Below are positions 16,959 through 26,435 of a DNA stretch of 64,000 nt, piece by piece. Positions within the stretch are counted from its first letter, which is position 1; the number at the start of each line of letters is the position of its first letter. The DNA comes from UBA2040 sp963977135 (lineage in GTDB: Bacteria; Bacteroidota; Bacteroidia; Flavobacteriales_D; Crocinitomicaceae), in assembly GCA_963977135.1 (NCBI GenBank), contig CAXBNN010000005.1, positions 144,812 to 208,811 on the forward strand, given 5' to 3'. The notes beneath the pieces are model-generated. The model did no database searches, was not told where the DNA came from, and was given only the letters and a program-made list of their open reading frames with translations. A program made the position numbers and the translations under genes.

Positions 16959-18157
16959 TGGAACAATCAGGAAGTCACGTTACTATAGATTATCGCGAAG
17001 AAAGAGCGGTGCTAATAGGCGTGATTCAGAGCGGAATGACGGAAGAATTGTCTGAAGAATATTTGGACGAATTGCAATTTCTTGCACTTACTGCTGGTGT
17101 TTTGTCAGTTAAAAGATTCACCCAGAAACTCCAAATACCGCATCCTAGAACGTACGTAGGTAAAGGGAAGATTGAGGAAATCAAAGAATTTATTGATGCC
17201 AATGATATTGAAGTTGCGATTTTCGATGATGAACTTTCACCTTCACAACTCCGAAATATCGAAAGAGTTTTTGAAATTAAAGTTCTGGATAGAAACAATT
17301 TGATTCTAGATATTTTCGCCAGCAGAGCTCGTACTTCCCACGCGAAGGCGCAAGTAGAATTGGCGCAAATGCAATACATGTTGCCACGCTTGACCCGTTT
17401 ATGGACTCACTTGGACAGACAGAAAGGTGGTGTTGGTATGCGTGGACCTGGTGAAACAGAAATTGAAACAGATAGACGAGTTATTCAGCAGAAAATCTCT
17501 TTGCTAAAAAAACAACTGATTAGCATAGATAAGCAGATGGCTATTCAACGTGGGAATCGAGGACAACTAGTACGTGTTGCCTTGGTAGGATATACCAACG
17601 TTGGGAAGAGTACCATCATGAATCTTTTGAGTAAAAGCGATGTATTTGCTGAAAATAAGTTGTTCGCAACACTCGACACAACAGTTCGAAAAGTAGTCAT
17701 CCATAACTTACCTTTTCTATTAACAGATACAGTAGGATTCATCCGAAAATTACCACACCAGTTGGTCGAATCCTTCAAATCAACTTTGGATGAAGTTCGT
17801 GAGGCTGATTTATTGGTTCATATTCTTGACATTTCACACGATAATTTTGAAGAGCAATACAATGTTGTAAAACAGACTATCGCTGAAATAGATGATACTG
17901 AAAAACCAGCAATTTTAGTTTTCAATAAATTGGATGCCTATCAACCTGTGGAAGTTGAAGACGAGGAGACAGGTAAAATGAAAACTCCGTCTATCGAGGA
18001 AATGAAAAAGACTTGGATGGCAAAAATGGAGGAAAAAAATTGTGTCTTTATTTCTGCTCAAGAGAAAGAAAACATCGATGAGTTTAAAGAAATTCTTTAC
18101 GAAAAGGTTAAAGAAATTTTCAAGGTGAGATATCCTTACAACGATTTTCTTTATTAG
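16958..18157 (+). CDS. hflX: ribosome-associated GTPase HflX
   Basis: The 399-residue protein has the HflX N-terminal domain (YVGKGKIEEIKE, FDDELSPSQLRN), the glycine-rich linker GGVGMRGPGETEIETDRR, and a GTPase domain. The G1 motif is GYTNVGKST, G3 is DTVGFIRKLP and G4 is NKLD. HflX binds the large ribosomal subunit and splits stalled 70S ribosomes, with roles in heat and other stress. Its start codon shares a base with the stop of the cytochrome gene, so translation is coupled to an otherwise unrelated pair. Confidence 0.95.
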   Translation: MEQSGSHVTIDYREERAVLIGVIQSGMTEELSEEYLDELQFLALTAGVLSVKRFTQKLQIPHPRTYVGKGKIEEIKEFIDANDIEVAIFDDELSPSQLRNIERVFEIKVLDRNNLILDIFASRARTSHAKAQVELAQMQYMLPRLTRLWTHLDRQKGGVGMRGPGETEIETDRRVIQQKISLLKKQLISIDKQMAIQRGNRGQLVRVALVGYTNVGKSTIMNLLSKSDVFAENKLFATLDTTVRKVVIHNLPFLLTDTVGFIRKLPHQLVESFKSTLDEVREADLLVHILDISHDNFEEQYNVVKQTIAEIDDTEKPAILVFNKLDAYQPVEVEDEETGKMKTPSIEEMKKTWMAKMEEKNCVFISAQEKENIDEFKEILYEKVKEIFKVRYPYNDFLY

Positions 18158-18381
18158 ATAAAGAACAATAAGTGCTTTCGAGAAGAAATGCCACGAATGC
18201 ACTAATTTTCTCGAATCGAATATCTTAAATTTACCCTGCGTCTTTTCTTCGCGTCAAGAAATCAAATACGAATTATCTATTATGCTTCGCGTCTATTCGT
18301 GGCAATATAGAGCGATGTATTAAATAAAAAAATAAGGACCCGACTACCGAATCCTTATTTCTTATATATACTGTTGAATAA
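18158..18381. repeat. gene-free gap bounded by a 10-bp inverted repeat
   Basis: No gene is visible. TGCCACGAAT at 18189-18198 is matched by its reverse complement ATTCGTGGCA at 18295-18304, enclosing a ~116-bp block rich in TTCGCGTC-like words. This arrangement resembles a degenerate short mobile repeat or an extragenic palindrome. The terminator for the minus-strand gene follows at 18330-18360. Confidence 0.4.
18330..18360 (-). terminator. intrinsic terminator for the T9SS-exported protein gene
   Basis: The stem AAATAAGGA / TCCTTATTT is followed on the minus strand by a T-rich tract (complement of 18321-18330). It lies 21 bases after the stop codon of the gene that ends at 18382. Confidence 0.8.
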
Positions 18382-21300
18382 TTAATCTCTAACTAACTGT
18401 AAGAAACCTTTTCCAGTTACTTCATCGCCATTAATTCCGATGGCTTTGTATTGATAGAAATAGGTTCCGGCTTTCGCTTCGTTACCATTAGGCGCAGTAC
18501 CATTCCAACCTTGTGGTCCTACTGGAGCAGTAAGGTCTAAAATTTTGTCGTACATAACGTTGCCCCATCTATTGGTAATTGTTAAATGAAACGTAGTCGT
18601 ATAAGATGTTTTAAAGAAGTATAAATCGTTTTCACCATCACCGTTTGGTGTAAATACGTTTGGATCTTCTACAACAGGAATTGGATAAACACAAAGACCA
18701 CTTTGCACAATTGCATTTGGATCGTAGTTTATCGCATTTGGATCAGTACAGCCGCAAATCACAACGTTTATAGCGATATTCGCAGAACTTGAACATGTTT
18801 TCGTTGCATCAGAATAAGCAATTAGTGTTACCGTTTCAGAACTGAAATATTGCTCCGTGTGCGATGTTAATGAATTATCCGAAGCAAGGTTTCCATTTCC
18901 GAAATCCCATTCGAAGTAACTTGCATCTTGACTGGTGTTTGTAAATGTCACAGACATTCCAGCACAACCATCTGTTAGATTTGCTGTGAAGGAAGCTATT
19001 GGGGGATTCTCAGCAAATACTTCAACACTATCTGTGATCGAACAAACATCATCCCATACAGTCAAAGTATACATTCCTGGACTTAAATTCGTTGCCCCTG
19101 CATTATTCGTGGTGTCAATAAAACTAGGACTTGGTCCAACCCATTGATAGGTAGGTGTCGTCGTCGTCGTTTCTCCAACGATAGTTCCAATTACGGTTCC
19201 GGTTGGTAAACAAGCAGCTGATAAAGTTGCAATAAGTGTATCGAAAGCCAATGTTTTGTTCACTTGAATTACGCCATTTGCCGTTGCACTGAAACCACAT
19301 CCATCTGTTATCGTAACACTGAAAGGAGTGGATGCACCATTTATCAATCCGCCTTGAATATAATTAGATGAGCTTGTTGATCCATCGTTCCAAAGATAAG
19401 TGTAAGGTGCATTAGTACCATTTGTAATTGATGCAGTCGCTAGAGCAGAATCCGGCATACAATCAACAATTAACGGTGAGTTTGGACTAATCGCAGCTAT
19501 TGGCAAAGTAAATTGATTGATAACCAAAATAGAATCTACCGTCTGCTGTCCGCAGTAATTTGTTGTTACAGCATAATGCCATTGTTGGTCTCCATTCACG
19601 CCATTGTTTCCTATAGTGAAGTTTGTTGCTGTAGTAACTCCATTTGACCATAGAATCTGGTAAGGACCATAATTTGGCGCACTACCTGGTGTAATATTTA
19701 AGGATGCTATCAAGAGCGAATTCGGACATGATGCGTACAATGGACCAGTTGGAGTAATATCAAATTCTGGAATATCATAATCTGCTATTATTGTCACAGT
19801 ATCTGTTATGGTCGTTCCGCAACCATCAAGCAATGAAACAGTATATACAATCGTATCTCCTGTTACGTTGTTATCAAGTAAAGTTGAAGTGTCGCTGACG
19901 GTTCCATTGCTCCAGGTGAAAATGTATGGCCCTATTGTTGGGCTGGTTACGGCTGCAGTGAAGAGTAAGTCGTTATCGATACAAGTATAAACTGAATTGT
20001 AACCTGGAGTTATATTAAAGGCAGGCGGTAAAGAGTCTACGACTAGAACCACAGAATCAAAGACTTGCCAACCACAAAAATCGGTGACGGTGACAAAATA
20101 AGTTATTGTATCAGGCTGGAAACCGTTGTTAGGCAAAAATACCGAGTTCGTTGTATCGCCAAACGACCAAAGCGTTGAAAACGGACCCACTGAACCAGTA
20201 ATTCCAGTTAAGTTTACAGCTGGTGTGTCGGGCACACAGACGGCAAAAGCGGAGTCGGGGACAGTATATGAGAAGTCATAATGATCTACAACATAAACCG
20301 TGAGTGAATCATAAATGGTATCGCCACAGACCGTGACTGAATAACCTTTTACTTGCAACCATTCCATTGGTTCAGTAATTCCATCTGCAATTGGCGTAAG
20401 TGTATAAGAAACAGTATCAACACCTATAGCAAAGAAAACACTAGTTGGTAAACTCGTAAAATCTGCAGCGGTGGCTGTTCCAGATATGGTGACGTAAAAT
20501 GTTTGCGCACTATCTGTATAAATTTCTGGCCTAATAAATAGAAGTTCTGTCGAAACGCATCCTTCTGCTAATATTGTATCGGTAAACGATCCGGTATTAA
20601 TAGTACTTTGGGCATCAATTGTAACAACATTAGATGAAAAACTCTCCGCTTCTAAGAAAACTGCCGAGTCAAATGCAGAATCACCGCCATCACCTATTGC
20701 AATTTTGATATGATATGATCCACCACATTGTAGATTACTTGCAGCTACTAACAGAACCGTGAATCCATCCAGCACCGAAGAAGTACCGTAAAAATTGGCT
20801 GCATTAGAGGTATAATATGCAGTATTTATATTTTGATTTACTGTATTAATAGAAACAGCCGTTGTTGTTCCTGGAATAATAGCAAGATTAACAGCGTTGT
20901 TTGTGTATGTACCTGTAATTCCAGGGCCAGAAAGGAAGAAACCAAATGCGTCATTAACGGTGCTACCTACGTACTCAGGATATTCTTCTGAACCGAAAAT
21001 GTATCTGAAATTCATCGAATCACCGATTGCGACAAAATCAAATTCTAAAACATTTGCATCATTGATAGTAACACCTGAAATACTTACTAAATCGGGATCA
21101 GAACCTCCACCAACAGTCGAAGTAACAAAAGTACTTGAAACTCCTGCCAACTGGTTAATGTTTCCAGTTCCCAAAACAACTCCTCTTGAGATAGGAAAAG
21201 TACTATTTCCATCTTCAAAATATCCTATTTTGTTCGTTATACTCAAAGCATTTGCAGCAGTTCCGTTTACAGTAATATTACTAACTGTAATTCCTGTCCC

Positions 21301-21417
21301 CAAAAGTACATTCTGAACAAGTTGTGATGGATTTTGAGTGTTTGTAAAGGTCATCTGACCGAAACCAGCACGAACTAATATTACAAACGTCAGAGTAAAT
21401 AAAAGTTTTAATTTCAT
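18382..21417 (-). CDS. T9SS-exported PKD-domain protein (gliding-motility type C-terminus)
   Basis: The protein has 1011 residues with a signal peptide (~1-20). An N-terminal choice-of-anchor-L type domain (~25-260) contains GSEEYPEYVG and FGFFLSGPG. Several ~90-residue PKD/Ig-like repeats rich in SNG(V/T) and TITD motifs follow (~390-800), then a PKD domain with FEWDFGNG. The final ~90 residues (VFTPNGDGENDLYF ... RWGNVMYD ... GTYFYQYKA) are the type B T9SS sorting domain. The protein is expected to cross the outer membrane and stay on the cell surface or be released, as an adhesin or matrix protein. It is a monocistronic unit with its own terminator. Confidence 0.9.
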   Translation of the reverse strand: MKLKLLFTLTFVILVRAGFGQMTFTNTQNPSQLVQNVLLGTGITVSNITVNGTAANALSITNKIGYFEDGNSTFPISRGVVLGTGNINQLAGVSSTFVTSTVGGGSDPDLVSISGVTINDANVLEFDFVAIGDSMNFRYIFGSEEYPEYVGSTVNDAFGFFLSGPGITGTYTNNAVNLAIIPGTTTAVSINTVNQNINTAYYTSNAANFYGTSSVLDGFTVLLVAASNLQCGGSYHIKIAIGDGGDSAFDSAVFLEAESFSSNVVTIDAQSTINTGSFTDTILAEGCVSTELLFIRPEIYTDSAQTFYVTISGTATAADFTSLPTSVFFAIGVDTVSYTLTPIADGITEPMEWLQVKGYSVTVCGDTIYDSLTVYVVDHYDFSYTVPDSAFAVCVPDTPAVNLTGITGSVGPFSTLWSFGDTTNSVFLPNNGFQPDTITYFVTVTDFCGWQVFDSVVLVVDSLPPAFNITPGYNSVYTCIDNDLLFTAAVTSPTIGPYIFTWSNGTVSDTSTLLDNNVTGDTIVYTVSLLDGCGTTITDTVTIIADYDIPEFDITPTGPLYASCPNSLLIASLNITPGSAPNYGPYQILWSNGVTTATNFTIGNNGVNGDQQWHYAVTTNYCGQQTVDSILVINQFTLPIAAISPNSPLIVDCMPDSALATASITNGTNAPYTYLWNDGSTSSSNYIQGGLINGASTPFSVTITDGCGFSATANGVIQVNKTLAFDTLIATLSAACLPTGTVIGTIVGETTTTTPTYQWVGPSPSFIDTTNNAGATNLSPGMYTLTVWDDVCSITDSVEVFAENPPIASFTANLTDGCAGMSVTFTNTSQDASYFEWDFGNGNLASDNSLTSHTEQYFSSETVTLIAYSDATKTCSSSANIAINVVICGCTDPNAINYDPNAIVQSGLCVYPIPVVEDPNVFTPNGDGENDLYFFKTSYTTTFHLTITNRWGNVMYDKILDLTAPVGPQGWNGTAPNGNEAKAGTYFYQYKAIGINGDEVTGKGFLQLVRD

Positions 21418-21535
21418 AGCTGTTTAATTCGTTGTCTAATTAAGACGCGTAGCCTTAGTTATTGGTTGCATCAAAGTCTTGTGTCGAGGGTTTTTTCATA
21501 AAAAATCCCCATCTTTGACCTAAAGTAACAAAAAA

Positions 21536-22924
21536 ATGAAAAAAACGCAGGATTTTATTCAAAACCACAAGGACAGATTCGTAAATGAACTAATGGATTT
21601 ATTGAAAGTTCCATCCGTTTCTGCCGACCCAAGTTTCGCAAAAGATGTCGTTAAAACAGCTGATTTTATAGCAGATAAACTTCGTGAAGCTGGAGCAGAA
21701 AATGTTGAAATTTGTGAAACGGCAGGCTATCCTATCGTTTATGGTGATAAAATTTGGGACGCATCTTTACCAACGGTTTTGGTTTACGGTCACTACGATG
21801 TGCAACCTGCCGATCCATTGGAATTGTGGACTAGCCCTGCGTTTGAACCCGTTATTAAAAAGACTGAAATTCACCCAATGGGTGCCATTTTCGCTCGTGG
21901 AGCATGTGATGATAAAGGTCAAATGTACATGCACGTCAAAGCCTTTGAGGCAATGATGAAATCCGATGAACTTCCGTGCAACGTGAAATTCATGATTGAA
22001 GGTGAAGAAGAAGTTGGAAGTGTGAATTTGGGGAAATTCGTAAAAGCGAATCACGCGAAATTGGCTGCCGATATTATTTTGGTTTCAGATACCGGAATGT
22101 TGGCAAACGATGTTCCATCTATTACGACTGGTTTGAGAGGATTGAGTTATGTTGAAGTAGAAGTTACTGGTCCAAACCGTGATTTACATTCAGGATTGTA
22201 TGGCGGTTGTGTTGCAAATCCAATCAATATATTAGCAGAAATGATAGCATCGTTGCACAACGAAGATCAGAGTATTGCTATTCCGCATTTCTACGACGAT
22301 GTTGTGGAGTTGTCAGCTGAAGAAAGAGCCGAAATGGCAAAAGCACCTTTTAGCATTGAAGCTTATAAAAAATCAATAGATATAGGCGATGTTCACGGTG
22401 AAGAAGGATACTCTACTCCGGAAAGAGGTTCAATACGGCCAACTTTGGATGTAAATGGAATTTGGGGTGGATATATCGGAGAAGGAGCAAAGACGGTGAT
22501 TGCATCGAAAGCCTATGCGAAAATATCTATGCGTTTGGTGCCTAATCAAGATCCAAATCGTATTACAGAACTATTTCAAAAACATTTCGAAAGTCTGGCA
22601 CCGAAAAGTGTAAAAATTAAAGTTACACCGCATCATGGTGGTGAACCAGCTGTTACTCCAATTGATTCAATAGGTTATGCCGCAGCTAGTATGGCTTATG
22701 AGCAAGCTTTTGGTAAAAAACCAATTCCAGTGAGAAGCGGTGGAAGTATTCCAATAGTTTCCATGTTTGAAAAAGAATTGGGTTTGAAAACCGTATTAAT
22801 GGGCTTTGGATTGGATAGTGATGCTATTCATTCGCCAAATGAGCACTTTGGTTTGTTCAATTATTACAAGGGAATAGAAACTATTCCTTATTTCTACAAG
22901 CACTTCACAGAGCTATCCAAATAA
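21536..22924 (+). CDS. M20-family dipeptidase
   Basis: The protein has 462 residues and is cytoplasmic, with no signal peptide. Metal-site motifs of the M20/M28-like fold are visible: VYGHYDVQPAD, ARGACDDKGQ, EGEEEVGS, and the C-terminal DSDAIHSPNEHF. A dimerisation (lid) domain lies at ~190-370. This arrangement matches carnosinase/CNDP-like dipeptidases that hydrolyse dipeptides with broad specificity. It is followed after 3 bases by a small lipoprotein gene, so the two are probably co-transcribed although they act in different compartments. Confidence 0.93.
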   Translation: MKKTQDFIQNHKDRFVNELMDLLKVPSVSADPSFAKDVVKTADFIADKLREAGAENVEICETAGYPIVYGDKIWDASLPTVLVYGHYDVQPADPLELWTSPAFEPVIKKTEIHPMGAIFARGACDDKGQMYMHVKAFEAMMKSDELPCNVKFMIEGEEEVGSVNLGKFVKANHAKLAADIILVSDTGMLANDVPSITTGLRGLSYVEVEVTGPNRDLHSGLYGGCVANPINILAEMIASLHNEDQSIAIPHFYDDVVELSAEERAEMAKAPFSIEAYKKSIDIGDVHGEEGYSTPERGSIRPTLDVNGIWGGYIGEGAKTVIASKAYAKISMRLVPNQDPNRITELFQKHFESLAPKSVKIKVTPHHGGEPAVTPIDSIGYAAASMAYEQAFGKKPIPVRSGGSIPIVSMFEKELGLKTVLMGFGLDSDAIHSPNEHFGLFNYYKGIETIPYFYKHFTELSK

Positions 22925-22927
22925 GTC

Positions 22928-23401
22928 ATGCGCGTCCTTTTAAGTTTTCTTGTAATTTCCTTTTTAATGAGTTCATGCATTGAGTATGAGCAAGTGAATG
23001 TTGTGTCATTTGGAAAAATTAATATTGAATCATTTGAAGGAAGCACAGCAGATGTAAATGTGGATGTTGAATTAGAAAATGAAAACTTCTTTGGTATTAA
23101 AATTAAACCCTCAACATTAGATGTTTATGTTGAAGATGAGTACGTTGGCAAAGCTATCTTGAAGGAAAAGGTAAAAATTATTCGTAAATCGACACAAACC
23201 TATAATGCAAAAATAAAGTTGGTTGGTGAGGATGGAATTCTTCGGAAAGCAATTAAATACGCATTGAAGAAGGATTTAAAAATTCGAATCACTGGATTTG
23301 TTAAAGGCTCAGTATACGGAATTCCTAAAAAAGTCCAAATTGATGAAACAAAAACCATAGACGGAAGAGCACTAAAAATCAAAATTCCTTTCCTGAATTA
23401 G
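22928..23401 (+). CDS. LEA type 2 (WHy-like) lipoprotein
   Basis: The 157-residue protein has a lipoprotein signal (VISFLMSSC, Cys ~17). The mature part has the alternating pattern of LEA14/WHy domains: VNVDVELENENFFGIKIKP and DVYVEDEYVG. WHy-like domains in bacteria are linked to desiccation or stress tolerance, but the function here is inferred only. The stop codon overlaps the end of the convergent murF-alr gene by 4 bases. Confidence 0.72.
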   Translation: MRVLLSFLVISFLMSSCIEYEQVNVVSFGKINIESFEGSTADVNVDVELENENFFGIKIKPSTLDVYVEDEYVGKAILKEKVKIIRKSTQTYNAKIKLVGEDGILRKAIKYALKKDLKIRITGFVKGSVYGIPKKVQIDETKTIDGRALKIKIPFLN

Positions 23402-25689
23402 TCTATTTCTTCAATAAAAACGCGAGGCATTCGAGAAGACAACTTGGTCATTATTTCATAAGGAATCGTGTTGCATTTTTCAGCAAAGTCACGAATAGTC
23501 TGATTTTTCCCAATGATTTCAACTTCCGCACCTACGGTTAAATCGGCATCTGTACAATCGATCATTAGCATATCCATACACAAACGACCGATGGTTGGGA
23601 AATAAGTACCGTTTACAAAAACACCGCCTTTTCCATTGCTCAAAAGTCGGCTAAAACCATCCGCATAACCTACAGGAATTATTGCAACTTCGGTGATTCT
23701 TTCGGCAATGAATGTTTTACTATAGCCAACAGAATCGCCGATTTGTATAGTTTTAATCTGCGAAATGGTGCTTTTCCAAGAAAGAACTTCTTGCAGCGAA
23801 TCTTGCAATTTGCTATTGCTGCTAATTCCAAACATTCCTATACCTAAACGAACCATATCAAAAGAATACTCGGGGTAATTGCTTAAGCCTTCGCTGTTTA
23901 AAATATGTCTTAATATTGGGTAGGAGATAGATTTCTGTAATATTTCTGTAATATGCTGAAATTGTTTTAATTGACTCAAAGTGAATGAGTCGTCATCTAG
24001 GTTATCTGCGTCTGCTAGATGAGAAAAAACGGACTGAACTTTTAACTCTGGTTGTGCCTTCAAGTATTGAATCACCTTTTGTAATTCATCTATTTGAAAA
24101 CCAAGTCTATGCATTCCGGTATCAAACTTTAAATGAATAGGAAAATGGTCGATTCCTTCGTGAATTAGCTCGCGCACCAAGGCTTCCATTTGTTCGAATG
24201 AATATACTGACGGTTCCAATTTGAATTGTATACAATCTTGCCAAGTGGACACGTCACTATTCATTACCATTATCGGTAATTCAACGCCACTTTTTCTCAA
24301 TTCAACTCCTTCATCAACATAGGCAACACCCAAAAAGGAAATTCCCTCATGCGTGAGGAATTCAGAAATTTTAGTCAATTCTGCACCGTATGATTGCGCC
24401 TTAACCATTGCTAAAAGCTGACACGATTTTGGAATTCTTGATTTCCAAACAGCGATATTGTGCTTTAAAGCGGGGAGATTTATTTCAACGAAAGTGCTGT
24501 GATTCCTTACTTTCATTCGACTTGCAAGTCGCTTGATTTCTGGCTGAGCTCCTTTAAAGAGAATAACTGAATTTTCTATGTTGTAAACATCATCTATTTC
24601 GGTAGTTCCGTATACGAGTATAGACTTTTCTACAATTGGTTGTTTTTTTAGTGAAAATCGATTGGCCAATTTTTCAAACCCGAGTTCATCAATTTTCGAA
24701 AACGATATTTCCGAAAGGATGAAAAACCGATCTCTTTTCTTGGAAATAGAAAGTTGGTAACCCAAGGCTTGCTCCAATCCATCTAAATTCCAGTTGTAAG
24801 CATCGAATAAGAGCAAGTTCTGATTGATCCCATCTAAACTCTCCATTCGCAAAGCTATTTTGGGTAGACTTTGGATTTTTAAGTCGATGGACTCTTGGGA
24901 TAGCCCCAAGTTTTGAGCAACAAGTCGTATTAAATTAATATTCGATTCTTCCGCTGAACTGGCACTTTGGCTGTATTCGACATTACTTAAATTGCCAAAG
25001 GTCTTTTTATAAATTTCTGGCACAAATATTTTAGTACAACTTTTAAATAGTCCAGATTTTTCTTGAAAATGTTCAACTTCATCAGTGAAATTTTCGCGAT
25101 GAGCCAATCCGAAACTTGTAAAAACGCCTATTGTCGGTTGAATCATTTTTTCAAGCTTAAGCATTTCGTCTTTCTGAGAAATCCCGGCTTCAATAAGCGC
25201 AATTTCTGTTAGTTCATTGATTTCAAAAATCGACAAGGCAACACCGAGTTGAGAATTAAAACTTTTGGGACTTCTAGCAACAACGAAATTGTCTGATAAA
25301 AGATGATATAACCATTCTTTTACCGTTGTTTTACCGGCACTACCTGTAATGCCTATAACTGGAATATTAAATAACTTTCTGTGATGTGCTGCCCATCTTT
25401 GGATAGCTTCTATAACGGACGGGACTTTAATAAATGTCGCTTCTTTGTAGTTTCCAACAGATATTTTTTCATCAATAAGAAAGACACGCACACCTTTTTC
25501 ATAAGCGTCACCGATGAATTTGTGTCCATTGTTATTTTCACTTTTCAAACAAGCAAATAGGGTAGATTTTCCCTGATGAATTTTACGAGTATCGTAAGCG
25601 ATGGAATGGATAAGCTCTTGGGTAGGGTTTTGTAAAAAGTCACCTAAACAAATGCTTTTAATGTCAGTACTTATGTAGTTTATATTCAA
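23398..25689 (-). CDS. murF-alr: bifunctional MurF ligase / alanine racemase
   Basis: The protein has 763 residues and two enzymes in one chain, a fusion typical of Bacteroidota. Residues ~1-375 are UDP-MurNAc-tripeptide:D-Ala-D-Ala ligase with P-loop GITGSAGKTTVKEW and DAYNWNLDGL. Residues ~390-763 are PLP-dependent alanine racemase, with the PLP lysine in MVKAQSYG and the catalytic tyrosine region SVGYSKTF and VGYADGFSR. The fusion makes D-alanine and also adds the D-Ala-D-Ala end of the peptidoglycan stem. The canonical AYGxG after the PLP lysine reads SYGAE, an accepted variant. The 5' end is coupled to tdk by a 4-base overlap. Confidence 0.95.
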   Translation of the reverse strand: MNINYISTDIKSICLGDFLQNPTQELIHSIAYDTRKIHQGKSTLFACLKSENNNGHKFIGDAYEKGVRVFLIDEKISVGNYKEATFIKVPSVIEAIQRWAAHHRKLFNIPVIGITGSAGKTTVKEWLYHLLSDNFVVARSPKSFNSQLGVALSIFEINELTEIALIEAGISQKDEMLKLEKMIQPTIGVFTSFGLAHRENFTDEVEHFQEKSGLFKSCTKIFVPEIYKKTFGNLSNVEYSQSASSAEESNINLIRLVAQNLGLSQESIDLKIQSLPKIALRMESLDGINQNLLLFDAYNWNLDGLEQALGYQLSISKKRDRFFILSEISFSKIDELGFEKLANRFSLKKQPIVEKSILVYGTTEIDDVYNIENSVILFKGAQPEIKRLASRMKVRNHSTFVEINLPALKHNIAVWKSRIPKSCQLLAMVKAQSYGAELTKISEFLTHEGISFLGVAYVDEGVELRKSGVELPIMVMNSDVSTWQDCIQFKLEPSVYSFEQMEALVRELIHEGIDHFPIHLKFDTGMHRLGFQIDELQKVIQYLKAQPELKVQSVFSHLADADNLDDDSFTLSQLKQFQHITEILQKSISYPILRHILNSEGLSNYPEYSFDMVRLGIGMFGISSNSKLQDSLQEVLSWKSTISQIKTIQIGDSVGYSKTFIAERITEVAIIPVGYADGFSRLLSNGKGGVFVNGTYFPTIGRLCMDMLMIDCTDADLTVGAEVEIIGKNQTIRDFAEKCNTIPYEIMTKLSSRMPRVFIEEID

Positions 25690-26261
25690 TGTTTAATTTT
25701 ATTGAAACACGTGCGACAAAGTGGCTCGTAATTGTTTTGTGAACCTAGCAATACGCGTTCTTCATCCGACGTAATCCGATGAGAGAATTGTGCTAAGTTT
25801 CCACAAGATACACAAATGGCGTGAACCTTGGTTACGTATTCAGCCATGGCTAAAATTGAAGGAATAGGTCCGAAGGGAACGCCTTTAAAATCCATATCTA
25901 ATCCTGCAACAATTACACGGGCACCTTTGTTTGCCAATTGCTCACAAACCAATGCCAATTCTTCATCGAAAAACTGCGCTTCATCAATTGCAACTATTTT
26001 TTCCTTTTTCCAAAGCTCAGTAATGTTAGCCGAATTTTCTACAACTTTTGCTTGAATCGCCGTTCCTTGATGACTCACGACATTTTCCTCACAATAACGT
26101 GTGTCAATTTTTGGCTTCACCAATAAAATGCTTTGTTGGGCGAACTCTGCGCGACGGATTCTGCGGATTAATTCTTCGGTTTTACCAGAAAACATTGAGC
26201 CACAGATAACTTCTATCCAGCCATTCGTTCTACTGTCATCTGGAAATTGTTCTAAAAACAT
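25686..26261 (-). CDS. tdk: thymidine kinase, type II
   Basis: The 191-residue length is typical. The P-loop is GSMFSGKTEELIRR, the catalytic/Mg motif is DEAQFF, and the lasso/zinc region has CVSCG ... CRTC. The enzyme phosphorylates thymidine to dTMP for the salvage pathway. The gene overlaps murF-alr by 4 bases and would be its co-transcribed upstream partner, an arrangement with no clear metabolic logic. Confidence 0.95.
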   Translation of the reverse strand: MFLEQFPDDSRTNGWIEVICGSMFSGKTEELIRRIRRAEFAQQSILLVKPKIDTRYCEENVVSHQGTAIQAKVVENSANITELWKKEKIVAIDEAQFFDEELALVCEQLANKGARVIVAGLDMDFKGVPFGPIPSILAMAEYVTKVHAICVSCGNLAQFSHRITSDEERVLLGSQNNYEPLCRTCFNKIKH

Positions 26262-26435
26262 AAATTATTTTCCTTTTCGTTATACAGAATTCCTACTCTG
26301 TTTCAAAACCTGTATTTAACAACAAGCTTGTGAGCTGTAATTTTCTGACATAAAATTCGTTATTTTGTAGCGCAGGTCAAGTAGAAAGTTAGCAACTTGG
26401 TTCAAATGTTGAAAAATTAAAATTTAAAGATCTTC

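Noticed and set aside
18382..21417. Possible toxin or enzyme within the 1011-residue T9SS protein
   Set aside because: Only adhesion-type beta domains and a sorting domain are visible; I see no catalytic motif.
24480..24530. Possible frameshift or fusion artefact at the MurF-Alr junction
   Set aside because: The frame is continuous through the join, and this fusion is normal in Bacteroidota.
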